Below, in pieces: positions 7,064 through 15,758 of a DNA stretch of 64,000 bases; the stretch's first letter is position 1; each line of letters opens with the position of its first letter. The stretch spans positions 1 through 64,000 of the forward strand of contig NZ_SKCD01000012.1 of the NCBI RefSeq assembly GCF_006542765.1, written 5' to 3'. A program made the translations under genes and the position numbers. The stretch comes from Paenibacillus luteus (GTDB lineage: Bacteria > Bacillota > Bacilli > Paenibacillales > Paenibacillaceae). The notes under the pieces are model-generated. The model had not been told where the DNA came from and did not search any database. It saw only the letters and a list, made by a program, of their open reading frames with translations.

Positions 7064-9745
7064 TTATGCTTTGGTGATCTGGCTGGCGAAGGTATAGATG
7101 CCTGAGCCAATTTGGAAACCAGCTCCGCCGTCCACCTGCGTAACCGGCTTCATACCGCTATCCGCAGTACCGGCTTCAAATGCCGCGTCATCAATATGCG
7201 TCACAGTCCCTGGAAGATGAACCGTCGCAGTCGTGTTGGCCGGAACCGTAACGGCCAGCTTGAACGTTCCGTCAGCACCGAGACTCCACGTTACGCCTAC
7301 TCTTCCGTAGAGTGAGTCATAGTGCGCATTGACACTAGATATATCGCCACCCGGCTGCGGGCGGATAATCGCATTTCGGAAGCCCGGTGCCGAAGCATCC
7401 GCTTCAATGCCCGCCATGTAGCGGAACATCCACTCTCCGACAGAACCCAGCGAATAATGGTTGAATGAGTTCATTTGCGGCGTTTGGAACCCTTTGTCCT
7501 CGGTCCAACCGTCCCAGCGCTCCCAGATTGTCGTCGCGCCATGCTTGATGGAATACATCCACGAAGGGAATGACTCCTGCGTAAGCAGCTTGTAGGCGAT
7601 GTCGAGCCGGCCATTGTCTGATAGGGCAGGCAATAGATAACCAACGCCGAGGAACCCCGTCGTTAATCGGTCGCCGCGCTTAGTAATATCTGCCGCCAAA
7701 TGTCCAATCGCCTTTAAGCGAAGTTCCTCGGTCAGCAAGCCGAATTGCAGCGCAAGCACGTAAACCGTCTGGGTCTCACCGTGGATGACGCCGTCCTCGC
7801 TCACAAATGCGTTGCGGAAGGCTGCCGCAATGTCTTGGAACAACTGGTCATACCGGCTAACTTCCTCCGGCTTGTCGAGCACACCTGCAATCAAACCAAG
7901 CAGCTTCGTGCTGTAAGCAAAATATGCCGTCGCGAGCACTTCGTTTGGCGTATCCGCATCGATGGACAGCCAATCCCCGTAGTTCGCATAATCGGGCCGA
8001 ACGAGATTATCGGTATTTATTCTTAAATACTCGACCCATTTCGCCATGGCCTCATAATGCGTTTCCAATATTCTTATATCGCCATACATCAAGTAGAGCG
8101 TCCACGGAATGACGACGCCGGCATCTCCCCAGCCTGCATTGTCCGGCGCGAACCAGTTCAGCCGCGTATTCCAATTCTTATGGCGAATCCACCCTGCATC
8201 CGGCGCAACATCAGTGAATGCACCTGAAGGCTGCTGGCAATCGATCATATCCCATACGAATTTATTGAAGAAACGAGCCACATCCATATTGTAGGAAGCC
8301 GTGCGTGCGAAAATTTGCGCATCGCCCGTCCAGCCGAGCCGCTCATCGCGCTGCGGGCAATCCGTTGGCACGGAAAGGAAGTTGCCGCGCTGTCCCCACG
8401 TAATGTTCGAATAAAGCTGGTTGACCATCGCATTCGACGTTTCCAAATACCCGGTTTCCGGCGTATCCGAATGGACTACCTTGCCGATAATCGTATCCAA
8501 ATCCGGCTCGCCCGGATATCCGATCAGCTCCACGTAACGGAAGCCATGGAACGTAAAATGCGGCTCGTAGCGCTCTTCGCTTCCGCCCTTCAGCGTATAA
8601 TGCTCCTGCTGGACGGCTACGCGCAAATTATCGAGATAAAGCGAGCCGTCCGGACTGAGCATTTCTGCATGGCTCAGCGTAATCGTCGTACCACGCTCAC
8701 CAGTCACCTTAAGCTCGGTCCAGCCTACCATATTTTGACCCATATCATAAATATAATTGCCTGCGGGGGACTTCTTCATACTGATCGGTTTGATCGTTTT
8801 GGTAATCGTAATCGGCGGTTCATTCGTAGCCACCAAATTGCCGTTATAGCCCGAGCGAACATCCGGCTGCTCCCAATCGGCATCGTCATAGCCCGCTTCG
8901 TCCCACCCGTCAATTTCAAGGCGCGCATCATAAGCCTCGCCCATAATGAAATCGGAATAAAGAATCGGGCCTTTGCTTACCCGCCAAGTGTGGTCTGTCA
9001 CAATGCTTTCCTTGCTGCCGTCCTCATACTCCACATTAACCTGCATCATGAAGAACGGGCGCTCCCCGTAAACCTTATCACCGAGGAAGCCGACCGTTCC
9101 CGCATACCAGCCATCGCCTACAATTACGCCAAAGGCGTTGTCACCCTCTGCCAGAAGCTCGGTAATCTCGTAAGCCTGCACTTGTGTGCGGACGTTATAA
9201 TCCGTAAAGCCCGGGGCAAAATAATCGCCGACTCGCTTCCCGTTCACATGAAGCTCGAATAAGCCGAGTGCTGTCGCGTAAGCAAACGCGCTGCGCACTT
9301 TGCCCTTAAGCGAAAAGGATTTGCGCAAATGTGGTGAAGGCTGCATGTTATGTTCGGCATCGAGCTTGCGTCCGATCCATTTTCCTTTGTATGCTTCTCT
9401 GCTCAGAAGACCCATCGTCCAGAAGGCTGCTGCACTCCACTCCGAAGGCTGCTGCTCCTTGTCCCAGACACGGACCTTCCAGAAGTATTTGCCTTCGGCC
9501 AGAAGCTCGCTTCCTGCATATTCGATCTGAATGGATTGGCTCGATTCCACTTTTCCGCTATCCCATACATCGCCCTGCTCGGCTGCCAGCTTCTCGCTTG
9601 AAGAGGCTACCAGAATGTGATAGGCCGTCTGCACGGCGGAGCGGCTGTCCGCTTCGATTTGCCAAAACAATCTTGGCTTGCTCGCTTCAATGCCTATAGG
9701 ATTCGTCATATATTCGGTCTTGCAATTCACAATCGACAAGGTCAT
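7064..9745 (-). CDS. GH78 alpha-L-rhamnosidase
   Basis: An inverting glycoside hydrolase of 893 residues releasing terminal alpha-L-rhamnose from oligosaccharides, pectin side chains or glycosides. The N-terminus (LSIVNCKTEYMTNPIGI, RLFWQIE) is the usual beta-sandwich start. The catalytic helical barrel contains CPQRDERLGWTGDAQIFAR, with the acidic catalytic cluster, and TIWERWDGW. No signal peptide is present, so it acts in the cytoplasm on imported oligosaccharides. The start is the ATG at 9745: GGAGG stands 8 bases upstream and overlaps the stop of the preceding gene. An in-frame ATG at 9787 would lie inside that gene. It is the last gene of the catabolic operon. Confidence 0.94.
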   Translation of the reverse strand: MTLSIVNCKTEYMTNPIGIEASKPRLFWQIEADSRSAVQTAYHILVASSSEKLAAEQGDVWDSGKVESSQSIQIEYAGSELLAEGKYFWKVRVWDKEQQPSEWSAAAFWTMGLLSREAYKGKWIGRKLDAEHNMQPSPHLRKSFSLKGKVRSAFAYATALGLFELHVNGKRVGDYFAPGFTDYNVRTQVQAYEITELLAEGDNAFGVIVGDGWYAGTVGFLGDKVYGERPFFMMQVNVEYEDGSKESIVTDHTWRVSKGPILYSDFIMGEAYDARLEIDGWDEAGYDDADWEQPDVRSGYNGNLVATNEPPITITKTIKPISMKKSPAGNYIYDMGQNMVGWTELKVTGERGTTITLSHAEMLSPDGSLYLDNLRVAVQQEHYTLKGGSEERYEPHFTFHGFRYVELIGYPGEPDLDTIIGKVVHSDTPETGYLETSNAMVNQLYSNITWGQRGNFLSVPTDCPQRDERLGWTGDAQIFARTASYNMDVARFFNKFVWDMIDCQQPSGAFTDVAPDAGWIRHKNWNTRLNWFAPDNAGWGDAGVVIPWTLYLMYGDIRILETHYEAMAKWVEYLRINTDNLVRPDYANYGDWLSIDADTPNEVLATAYFAYSTKLLGLIAGVLDKPEEVSRYDQLFQDIAAAFRNAFVSEDGVIHGETQTVYVLALQFGLLTEELRLKAIGHLAADITKRGDRLTTGFLGVGYLLPALSDNGRLDIAYKLLTQESFPSWMYSIKHGATTIWERWDGWTEDKGFQTPQMNSFNHYSLGSVGEWMFRYMAGIEADASAPGFRNAIIRPQPGGDISSVNAHYDSLYGRVGVTWSLGADGTFKLAVTVPANTTATVHLPGTVTHIDDAAFEAGTADSGMKPVTQVDGGAGFQIGSGIYTFASQITKA

Positions 9746-9749
9746 TGCG

Positions 9750-10661
9750 TTATCCTCCGTTTTTGGAACTGGCATGGAATAATTCAAGCTTGGCGTACAT
9801 GTCCTCTAAAGTAAAACGCGCATCGACGGAACGATACACTCTAATTTTTCGATCCGTTTTTTGCTCCTCATAGCGCATATCAGATGCAATATGCGGCGCA
9901 TCCACCATATCATAATCAAACTCCTGATCATCAATAAGCAGCGAAACAGCCGGAGAATCACCTAACGCCCACATTTCGCCCTTCGGCCATCTCGGCGTAT
10001 GATCAGGATGCAAATTGAACTCTACCAGCTGCTCGAACAAATAGCGGCCAATTTCACCGTGCGGACGTACTCTGACGGCTAACTCCGCCAAGCTTACGCG
10101 CAGCATTTTATAAACATTTTGCGGTACCTGCCACAGCGGAATCGGGGAGCGGAACACAACGTTTGCGGCAGCAATATCGTTTTCCAGATTGAACTCCCGT
10201 GCTCCTGCCGGATACGGGCCTCCGCCGATCCAGACCGCTGTCATGCGGCCTGCAATGCGCGGCTCCTGCAAATAAGCCGAAGCAAGATCCGTCAGCGGAC
10301 CAAGAAAAATAACGTAAAGCGGCAGCTCGCCGTCCTTCATCGCTTCTCTGACGATAAGCTCCGAGCCCGGCGAGGACACTGGTGTCTGCTCATCCGACAG
10401 CGCCGCCTTGGCCCCTTCATAGACCATTACATCATTCTCCATATGCATCAGCTGCAATACCTTCTTAATTTCCTCGAAGGATTCCTCCATTGAGGTATCG
10501 ATTCTCGTGCCAAAATGTGCCGCAATAATGCCCGCGATGTTGAATCTTGGTGTCAAGAGAGCATGGGCAATCGCGTATTGGTCGTCCGCTTCGTTTTTTG
10601 CATCCGTATTAATTATAAGACGGATCTTTTTGGATTCTGGCACTTTATAGGGAAAGTTCAT
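9750..10661 (-). CDS. Nucleoside-hydrolase-like protein
   Basis: A protein of 303 residues resembling inosine/uridine-preferring nucleoside hydrolases. The N-terminal metal-binding loop appears as NTDAKNEADDQYAIAHAL, a variant of the canonical DTDPGxDDAxA. The spacing and double Asp are kept, and the N-E insertion is typical of the sugar-associated branch rather than true nucleosidases. LYVIFLGPLTDLASAYL and VWIGGGPYPAG match the family core. The ATG at 10661 is chosen because AAGGAG lies 7 bases before it; it overlaps the end of the kinase gene by 17 bases. In this operon it probably hydrolyses an N- or O-glycosidic bond in a catabolic intermediate (inference), not nucleosides. Confidence 0.8.
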   Translation of the reverse strand: MNFPYKVPESKKIRLIINTDAKNEADDQYAIAHALLTPRFNIAGIIAAHFGTRIDTSMEESFEEIKKVLQLMHMENDVMVYEGAKAALSDEQTPVSSPGSELIVREAMKDGELPLYVIFLGPLTDLASAYLQEPRIAGRMTAVWIGGGPYPAGAREFNLENDIAAANVVFRSPIPLWQVPQNVYKMLRVSLAELAVRVRPHGEIGRYLFEQLVEFNLHPDHTPRWPKGEMWALGDSPAVSLLIDDQEFDYDMVDAPHIASDMRYEEQKTDRKIRVYRSVDARFTLEDMYAKLELFHASSKNGG

Positions 10662-12210
10662 GACTTTGCTCCTTTTCATGAAGCGCTGCTTCATTGGCCA
10701 GGACCGCCTTCACCGCGGCCTGCCAGCCTGAAACGCGCCGTTCTCGTTCCTGCTTCGACATGTTCGAATGGAATTCTCTATCCCGCTTATAGAAGCATGC
10801 GATCTCTTCGAGGCTCCAGCGGCCTAGCGCCAACCCACCGATGTAGGCAGAGCCAAGCGCGGACAGCTGCGCAGCTTCGGGACAAACGATGCGCGACTCC
10901 AACAAATCAGCTTGGAATTGCATCAGCCTATCGTTGGCCGTCGCTCCCCCGTCCACCCGCAGTTCCTTAAGTGGCAATCCGGTTTGCTGCTCCAGCAGTT
11001 TAACCGCGTCATCCACCTGATAAGCAATACTCTCTAGTGCCGCGAGCAAAATGTGATGACGGTCGGAGGAGCGGTTCAGCCCAGTAATCGCTGCCCTTGC
11101 CTGCGCGTTCCAATGTGGAGCGCCCAGCCCTACGAACGCTGGCACCAGATACACGCCGCCGCTGTCTCCGGCCTTGCTTACGCTCTCCTCCAGCTCCTCG
11201 AAGCTGCGGTAGAGCCCAAGCTGATCACGCGCCCAATTGAGGCAGTCGCCCGAGCAATGGATGATCGCTTCGAGCGCGTAGTCGACCTTGCCGCCAAGCC
11301 CCCAAGCAATTGCGGATACTAGACCGTCCCGCGCGCGTACGATCTCAGAGCCTACATGCATCAGCACCGAAGTACCTGTGCCATAAGTGCCTTTAGCCAT
11401 GCCCGGCTTCGTGCATTGCTGCCCGAACAGGGCGCCCTGCGAATCGCCGATTACGCCTGTGATCGGGATTTTCCGGGCAAACAGCTCCGGCTCATCGACA
11501 TAACCATAAATGTAATCGCTCCCATATACATTAGGAAGAAGCTGCAGCGGAACGCCAAACCAGCCCGCCAGCTCCTCGTCCCATTGCAGCGTTTCGATAT
11601 TGAACAGTTGGGTCCGGCTGGCGTTGCTAAAGTCAGTCGCATGTACCTTGCGACCGCTCAGATTCCAGATGATCCAGCTGTCCATCGTCCCCGCCATCAG
11701 TTGCTCTACCGGCGTATCCGTGGCTGCATATTCAAGCAGCCAGCGCCATTTGGTTGCCGAGAAATAAGGATCGAGCAGCAGTCCCGTTTTGGCCTGAATC
11801 TGCTCCTCCAATCCCCTCTCCCGCAGTTCACTGCATTGACTGGCAGTCCTTCGGCACTGCCATACGATAGCATTCGCAACAGGAATACCTGTCTCACGAT
11901 CCCATAGTAAGGCGGTTTCGCGCTGATTCGTAATCGTCAAGCCGGCAATTTCCTGCTCCGTTATGCCGGCTAGTGCGATGACGCCGCGAATGGCTGCTTT
12001 TACGTTATTATAAATTTCAACCGGGTCATGCTCCACCCAGCCGTCCTGCGGATAATATTGACGATGGCTGATCGCTAATTGCTGCGCAATTTTCCCGCTC
12101 TCGTCAACCAGTAAGGCTTTCGTTGCTGTCGTGCTCTGATCTATCGTTAACAGAAACTTAGCAGCATTCGAATTCAGCTCCGACGCTTGCGAAGGCTGCA
12201 TGTTCATCAT
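10645..12210 (-). CDS. FGGY-family carbohydrate kinase (glycerol-kinase-like)
   Basis: An ATP-dependent sugar or polyol kinase of 521 residues. The N-terminal phosphate loop LTIDQSTTATKALLVD, the TITNQRETALLWDR motif, GVIGDSQGALFGQQC and the C-terminal FGGY signature around LKELRVDGGATANDRLMQ are all present. Close resemblance to GlpK is clear, but the operon (isomerase, transketolase, rhamnosidase) argues for phosphorylation of a ketose made by the isomerase-family protein. The start ATG at 12210 overlaps the TGA of the upstream transketolase gene (ATGA), with AAGGTG about 8 bases before it, so it is translationally coupled. Confidence 0.88.
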   Translation of the reverse strand: MMNMQPSQASELNSNAAKFLLTIDQSTTATKALLVDESGKIAQQLAISHRQYYPQDGWVEHDPVEIYNNVKAAIRGVIALAGITEQEIAGLTITNQRETALLWDRETGIPVANAIVWQCRRTASQCSELRERGLEEQIQAKTGLLLDPYFSATKWRWLLEYAATDTPVEQLMAGTMDSWIIWNLSGRKVHATDFSNASRTQLFNIETLQWDEELAGWFGVPLQLLPNVYGSDYIYGYVDEPELFARKIPITGVIGDSQGALFGQQCTKPGMAKGTYGTGTSVLMHVGSEIVRARDGLVSAIAWGLGGKVDYALEAIIHCSGDCLNWARDQLGLYRSFEELEESVSKAGDSGGVYLVPAFVGLGAPHWNAQARAAITGLNRSSDRHHILLAALESIAYQVDDAVKLLEQQTGLPLKELRVDGGATANDRLMQFQADLLESRIVCPEAAQLSALGSAYIGGLALGRWSLEEIACFYKRDREFHSNMSKQERERRVSGWQAAVKAVLANEAALHEKEQSHELSL

Positions 12211-13160
12211 ACTTGCTTCACCTTAGCTTTGACTAGCTCGGCGGCTAGCTTCTGGACATTGTCCGCAGTCAGGCCGTAATGGGCAAAGATTTCAGCTGTT
12301 TTGCCCGCAATTGCCGGCTCATCCGGAATGCCGAGAATACGCAGCGGCACAGGAATATTCGTTGAGGTGACTTCCGCAACAGCAGCCCCTAGCCCGCCAA
12401 AGATGCTGTGCTCCTCCAGCGTAACGATGGCTCCCGTCTCCTTCGCAGCAGCAATAATCGCTTCCTCATCAAGTGGCTTAATCGTATGCATATTGAGCAC
12501 GCGTGCCTCAATGCCCGCTTCCTCCAGCAGCTTTGCGGCGTCGAGCGCAATCCGCACCGTCTCTCCGGTTCCAATCAGCGTTACGTCGCTGCCCGGCTTC
12601 ATAACGACAGCCTTGCCAATTTGGAAGTCGTAATCATCCGACTCATACACATCCTCAACCGGGTTGCGTCCGATACGCACATAAGTGCCGCCCTCATGCT
12701 TCGCAAGTGCCTGTGTCATTTTCCGTGTCTCGTGGCGGTCTGCCGGCAAAATAATTGTTAAGCCCGGAATCGCCCGCGTTACCGCAATATCCTGCAAGGA
12801 ATGATGGGACATGCCAAGCGCTCCGTAGCTAACGCCGCCGCTAATGCCGACCAGCTTCACATTCGTGGCGGAATAAGCGACATCCACCTTCACCTGCTCG
12901 ATGCTCCGCATGCTGAGGAAGCATGCTGGAGAGGTAACGAAAGGCTTCTTGCCGCTATGGGCGAGCCCCGCCGCTATTCCGACGATATTTTGCTCCGCGA
13001 TTCCTGTTTCTACGAACTGCTCAGGGAACTGCTTGACGAACGGCGCCATGGCAGCCGAGCCTCGCGAATCACTAGCCAGCACCATAATATCTCTATCGTC
13101 CTGTGCAAGCTCCATCAAAGCCTCGCACATCGCTTGACGGTTGGGTATGTTGTTAGCCAT
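12207..13160 (-). CDS. Transketolase, C-terminal subunit
   Basis: The pyrimidine-binding and C-terminal half of a two-subunit, thiamine-diphosphate-dependent transketolase, 317 residues. ETGIAEQNIVGIAAGLAHSG contains the conserved glutamate that activates the cofactor, and LGMSHHSLQDIAVTRAIPG is the substrate-side histidine stretch. The C-terminal fold follows (TGETVRIALDAAKLLEEAG). The ATG at 13160 overlaps the stop of the N-terminal subunit by 8 bases (ATGGCTAA) with a GAGGAG site upstream. Split transketolases are often dedicated to special pathways, such as apulose-4-phosphate transketolase. Confidence 0.92.
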   Translation of the reverse strand: MANNIPNRQAMCEALMELAQDDRDIMVLASDSRGSAAMAPFVKQFPEQFVETGIAEQNIVGIAAGLAHSGKKPFVTSPACFLSMRSIEQVKVDVAYSATNVKLVGISGGVSYGALGMSHHSLQDIAVTRAIPGLTIILPADRHETRKMTQALAKHEGGTYVRIGRNPVEDVYESDDYDFQIGKAVVMKPGSDVTLIGTGETVRIALDAAKLLEEAGIEARVLNMHTIKPLDEEAIIAAAKETGAIVTLEEHSIFGGLGAAVAEVTSTNIPVPLRILGIPDEPAIAGKTAEIFAHYGLTADNVQKLAAELVKAKVKQV

Positions 13161-14013
13161 TCGTGCCACGCTCCTCTTCCGCTGCTCGTATCGCTGCGCT
13201 CGCCGCTTCCAGCTCGGCAACCGCTAGTATTAGCTGCTCCTCATTCGGTACATGATGATGCCACTCGGGCTGATTCTCGGCGAAAGACACGCCTTTGCCC
13301 TTGGTCGTATTCAGAATAACAAGCGTCGGCTTGCCTGTCTGCTCAGGAACCGCGCGAAGCGTCTCCAACAGCTCGCCAAAATCATGCCCGTTCACCTGCT
13401 TCACATGCCAGCCGAACGCCTCCCATTTGCGGTCAAGCGGGTCGATGCCCATGACATCCTCCGTATTGCCGCTAATTTGCAGGCGGTTGCGGTCGACAAA
13501 ACCAATCAAATTATCAAGCTTGTAATGCGCGCCGGCCATCGCCGCTTCCCATACAGAGCCCTCGGCCTGCTCGCCGTCGCCCATCAAACAAAACACCCGA
13601 TATGCCTTGCTGTCTTTCTTCGCCGCTAGCGCCATCCCGACGGAGATCGCCAGGCCATGCCCAAGCGCTCCCGTATTCATCTCAATGCCCGCAACCTTAT
13701 TGTTTGGATGCCCGATCAGTCTCGTTCCGAACTGGCAGTACGTTGCAAGCTCCTCCTTCGGGAAATAGCCGAGGTCGGCCAAAATGCACCATAACGATTC
13801 AACCGAATGGCCCTTGCTCGCAATAAACCGATCCCGCTCCACCCACTTAGGCTGCGCAGGGTCATGCTTCATAATTTCATAATATAAGGCCGTTAAAATA
13901 TCAGTATTGCTAAGCGAGCCCCCCGTATGCCCCATTTTGGCATTGTGGATCAATCGGAGAAGGTCTGCCCGAATTTGTAATGATTTAATTTGAAGCTCAG
14001 CTACAGTCGCCAT
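13153..14013 (-). CDS. Transketolase, N-terminal subunit
   Basis: The thiamine-diphosphate-binding half of the split transketolase, 286 residues. The TPP motif begins at GDGEQAEGSVWEAAM and ends about 25 residues later at FVDRNRLQISG. RDRFIASKGHSVESL and NTGALGHGLAISVGMA are standard transketolase signatures. The ATG at 14013 comes directly after the stop of the isomerase-family gene, with AGGAA about 10 bases upstream; a GTG at 14022 would be too near that site. It acts with the next gene as a heteromer. Confidence 0.92.
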   Translation of the reverse strand: MATVAELQIKSLQIRADLLRLIHNAKMGHTGGSLSNTDILTALYYEIMKHDPAQPKWVERDRFIASKGHSVESLWCILADLGYFPKEELATYCQFGTRLIGHPNNKVAGIEMNTGALGHGLAISVGMALAAKKDSKAYRVFCLMGDGEQAEGSVWEAAMAGAHYKLDNLIGFVDRNRLQISGNTEDVMGIDPLDRKWEAFGWHVKQVNGHDFGELLETLRAVPEQTGKPTLVILNTTKGKGVSFAENQPEWHHHVPNEEQLILAVAELEAASAAIRAAEEERGTNG

Positions 14014-14014
14014 C

Positions 14015-15445
14015 TTAGACACTTCCTCTCAGCCATGCGCGAATTTCTGCTTCTGTTGGATCAACCGGGTCCGGAGTCAAGCCAGGAATATAATTGCAAG
14101 CCTCATAAAGGGAAGGAATGACATTGGCATGAATGCCGACCGAATGATGGACATAAGGGCCTTTCACCAGCTTCTCTTCCCATAGCGGCCAATCGTTGAC
14201 TTCTACCCATACATACGAGCCTCTCGTATAAGGGCCTTGAATGCCGCGTGCTTTGCCAAGGAACAGCGAGTATTCGCCATGATCGCCGTCAAAACGGGCC
14301 AATGTCATATCGCCGCCGCGAATTTCGCCTTCGTGTGTGCCCGGAGCATGATCATCGAACAAAAAGTGATGGCGCAGCTTCGGCTTGTCTTCCACCGACA
14401 AGGAAACTGGGAAGTTGCCGCAGTGGAACAGCAGCTCGCCGTTCGGATTCTCAGGATGGCGAACCGTCAAATCCGCGAAGAAGGTAGGCGCTTCGTTCAT
14501 CGCCGCCGCCTGAACCATCACCGAGGTAATCGCTCCGTGAATATCCGTTTCGCAGGTCACCGGAATTTGCTCATCCGTGAGCAGGGCATTGGCTAGGCAT
14601 GGCATAATGCCCATCGCGTCCTGCAATGACGACCAGCATTGAATCGCAATCGCGCCGCTGCCGGTTTCCACAGCGTATTTTTTCATGGCAACCTTGAGTG
14701 CTGCGACGCGCTTCACAGCAGCCTGCGTCACTTCTGCTACATCCAGCTTCGCTTGGATAAAGGCAATCGCTTCATGCAGCTCGATTCCATTCTGCTTCTC
14801 AATCCGCTCTGTTGTTTTCTGAATATCAATCAGCGTAATCGGATGCACCTCGATGCCAAAACGCTCCAGCAGCTCGCCTTCGTTGACCATCATCGTCCAA
14901 AAGGACGCTGGGCGGGGCGCTATTTGTAAAATCCGCAGCGTACGGAATTGACGCACGACGTTAGCAGCGGATACGAAGTTTTTGAAACCCCTTTCAAAAA
15001 CCGGATCATTCACTCGGCTGTTCGTCACATAGGTGAACGGAACGTTGAATCTGCGCAAGATTTTGCCCGTTGCGAACAGTCCGCATTGGGTATCCCGAAG
15101 CCGCATGCCATCCTCCAGCGGCGCTTCATCCCGCGGCCCCCATAGCAAGGTCGGCTTGCCTAGCGCCTTGGCTACCCGAGCTACCGTATCCTCCGTACCG
15201 AAATTGCAATGCGGGAAAAATACGGCGTCTACCTTCTCGCGCTGGAATCGCTCAATGATTTTATCCGCCCCAATGTTATCGTTATAAAGAAGTCCTTCTT
15301 CATTTAGCCCTTCGAGATCGACGATATCAATGTCCATGCCGAAAGAATCAATTTTCTCGCGAATCAACACCTTGTACTTAAAAGCATCCTCTTCACTAAA
15401 CACGAAACGACGCGTTGGTGCATAACCCAGTTTCAACTTTTTCAT
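14015..15445 (-). CDS. L-fucose/L-arabinose isomerase-family protein, first gene of the catabolic operon
   Basis: A protein of 476 residues with the fold of metal-dependent L-fucose isomerases, which interconvert aldoses and ketoses. The N-terminal Rossmann-like part (KVDAVFFPHCNFGTEDTVA, GKPTLLWGPRDEAP) and the C-terminal metal-site stretches (PVTCETDIHGAITS, HHSVGIHANVIPSLYE) are visible. It is shorter than FucI (about 590) and close to the uncharacterised branch of this family. The ATG at 15445 is preceded by GGAGG at 8 bases; an upstream in-frame ATG at 15478 falls in operator-like sequence. A terminator-free run to the rhamnosidase shows one operon. Confidence 0.88.
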   Translation of the reverse strand: MKKLKLGYAPTRRFVFSEEDAFKYKVLIREKIDSFGMDIDIVDLEGLNEEGLLYNDNIGADKIIERFQREKVDAVFFPHCNFGTEDTVARVAKALGKPTLLWGPRDEAPLEDGMRLRDTQCGLFATGKILRRFNVPFTYVTNSRVNDPVFERGFKNFVSAANVVRQFRTLRILQIAPRPASFWTMMVNEGELLERFGIEVHPITLIDIQKTTERIEKQNGIELHEAIAFIQAKLDVAEVTQAAVKRVAALKVAMKKYAVETGSGAIAIQCWSSLQDAMGIMPCLANALLTDEQIPVTCETDIHGAITSVMVQAAAMNEAPTFFADLTVRHPENPNGELLFHCGNFPVSLSVEDKPKLRHHFLFDDHAPGTHEGEIRGGDMTLARFDGDHGEYSLFLGKARGIQGPYTRGSYVWVEVNDWPLWEEKLVKGPYVHHSVGIHANVIPSLYEACNYIPGLTPDPVDPTEAEIRAWLRGSV

Positions 15446-15471
15446 TGTGTCCGCCTCCGTTAAACTATGAC

Positions 15472-15715
15472 TAAACAACTAAACAGATGGATAATAAACA
15501 AACTAAACAAATTTCTGATTCATTACTTTCAATCATCTATTTTCTTATGAGTTGCTCTTGAAAATCATCCTAACACGCTAGTTTAGTTCAGTCAACACTA
15601 AATGTTTAGTTATCTTTATTAATATAAAAGGAATTTAACTACTAAACTTTATATCTGTTTAGTAATCTATTGCTAAACTATACCCCTTCATAGTAAACTA
15701 AACGTACTAAACGAA
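15472..15715. repeat. Array of ACTAAAC / GTTTAGT operator-like motifs
   Basis: The 313-base gap between the isomerase-family gene and the divergent LacI-type gene carries about ten copies of ACTAAAC or its complement. The clearest are ACTAAA-TG-TTTAGT at 15597-15610 (inverted repeat), ACTAAAC (15641-15647) facing GTTTAGT (15657-15663), direct copies at 15698-15714, and copies at 15472-15486, 15502-15509 and 15579-15589. Several overlap the promoter. The likely reader is the adjacent LacI-family protein (inference). Confidence 0.75.
15567..15595 (-). promoter_or_regulatory. SigmaA-type promoter of the catabolic operon
   Basis: On the minus strand TTGACT (15590-15595) is followed after exactly 17 bases by TAGGAT (15567-15572). 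A GTTTAGT-type motif lies inside the spacer and the palindrome at 15597-15610 lies just upstream of the -35 box. A bound repressor would therefore block RNA polymerase. Confidence 0.65.
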
Positions 15716-15758
15716 TAGCTGATTTTGTTGATCATAAATAAAGAATGGAGAACGAATC

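Noticed and set aside
10645..12210. Annotation as plain glycerol kinase (glpK)
   Set aside because: The sequence is GlpK-like, but no glpF, glpD or glpP is nearby and the operon is for isomerase/transketolase catabolism, so only the FGGY family is claimed.
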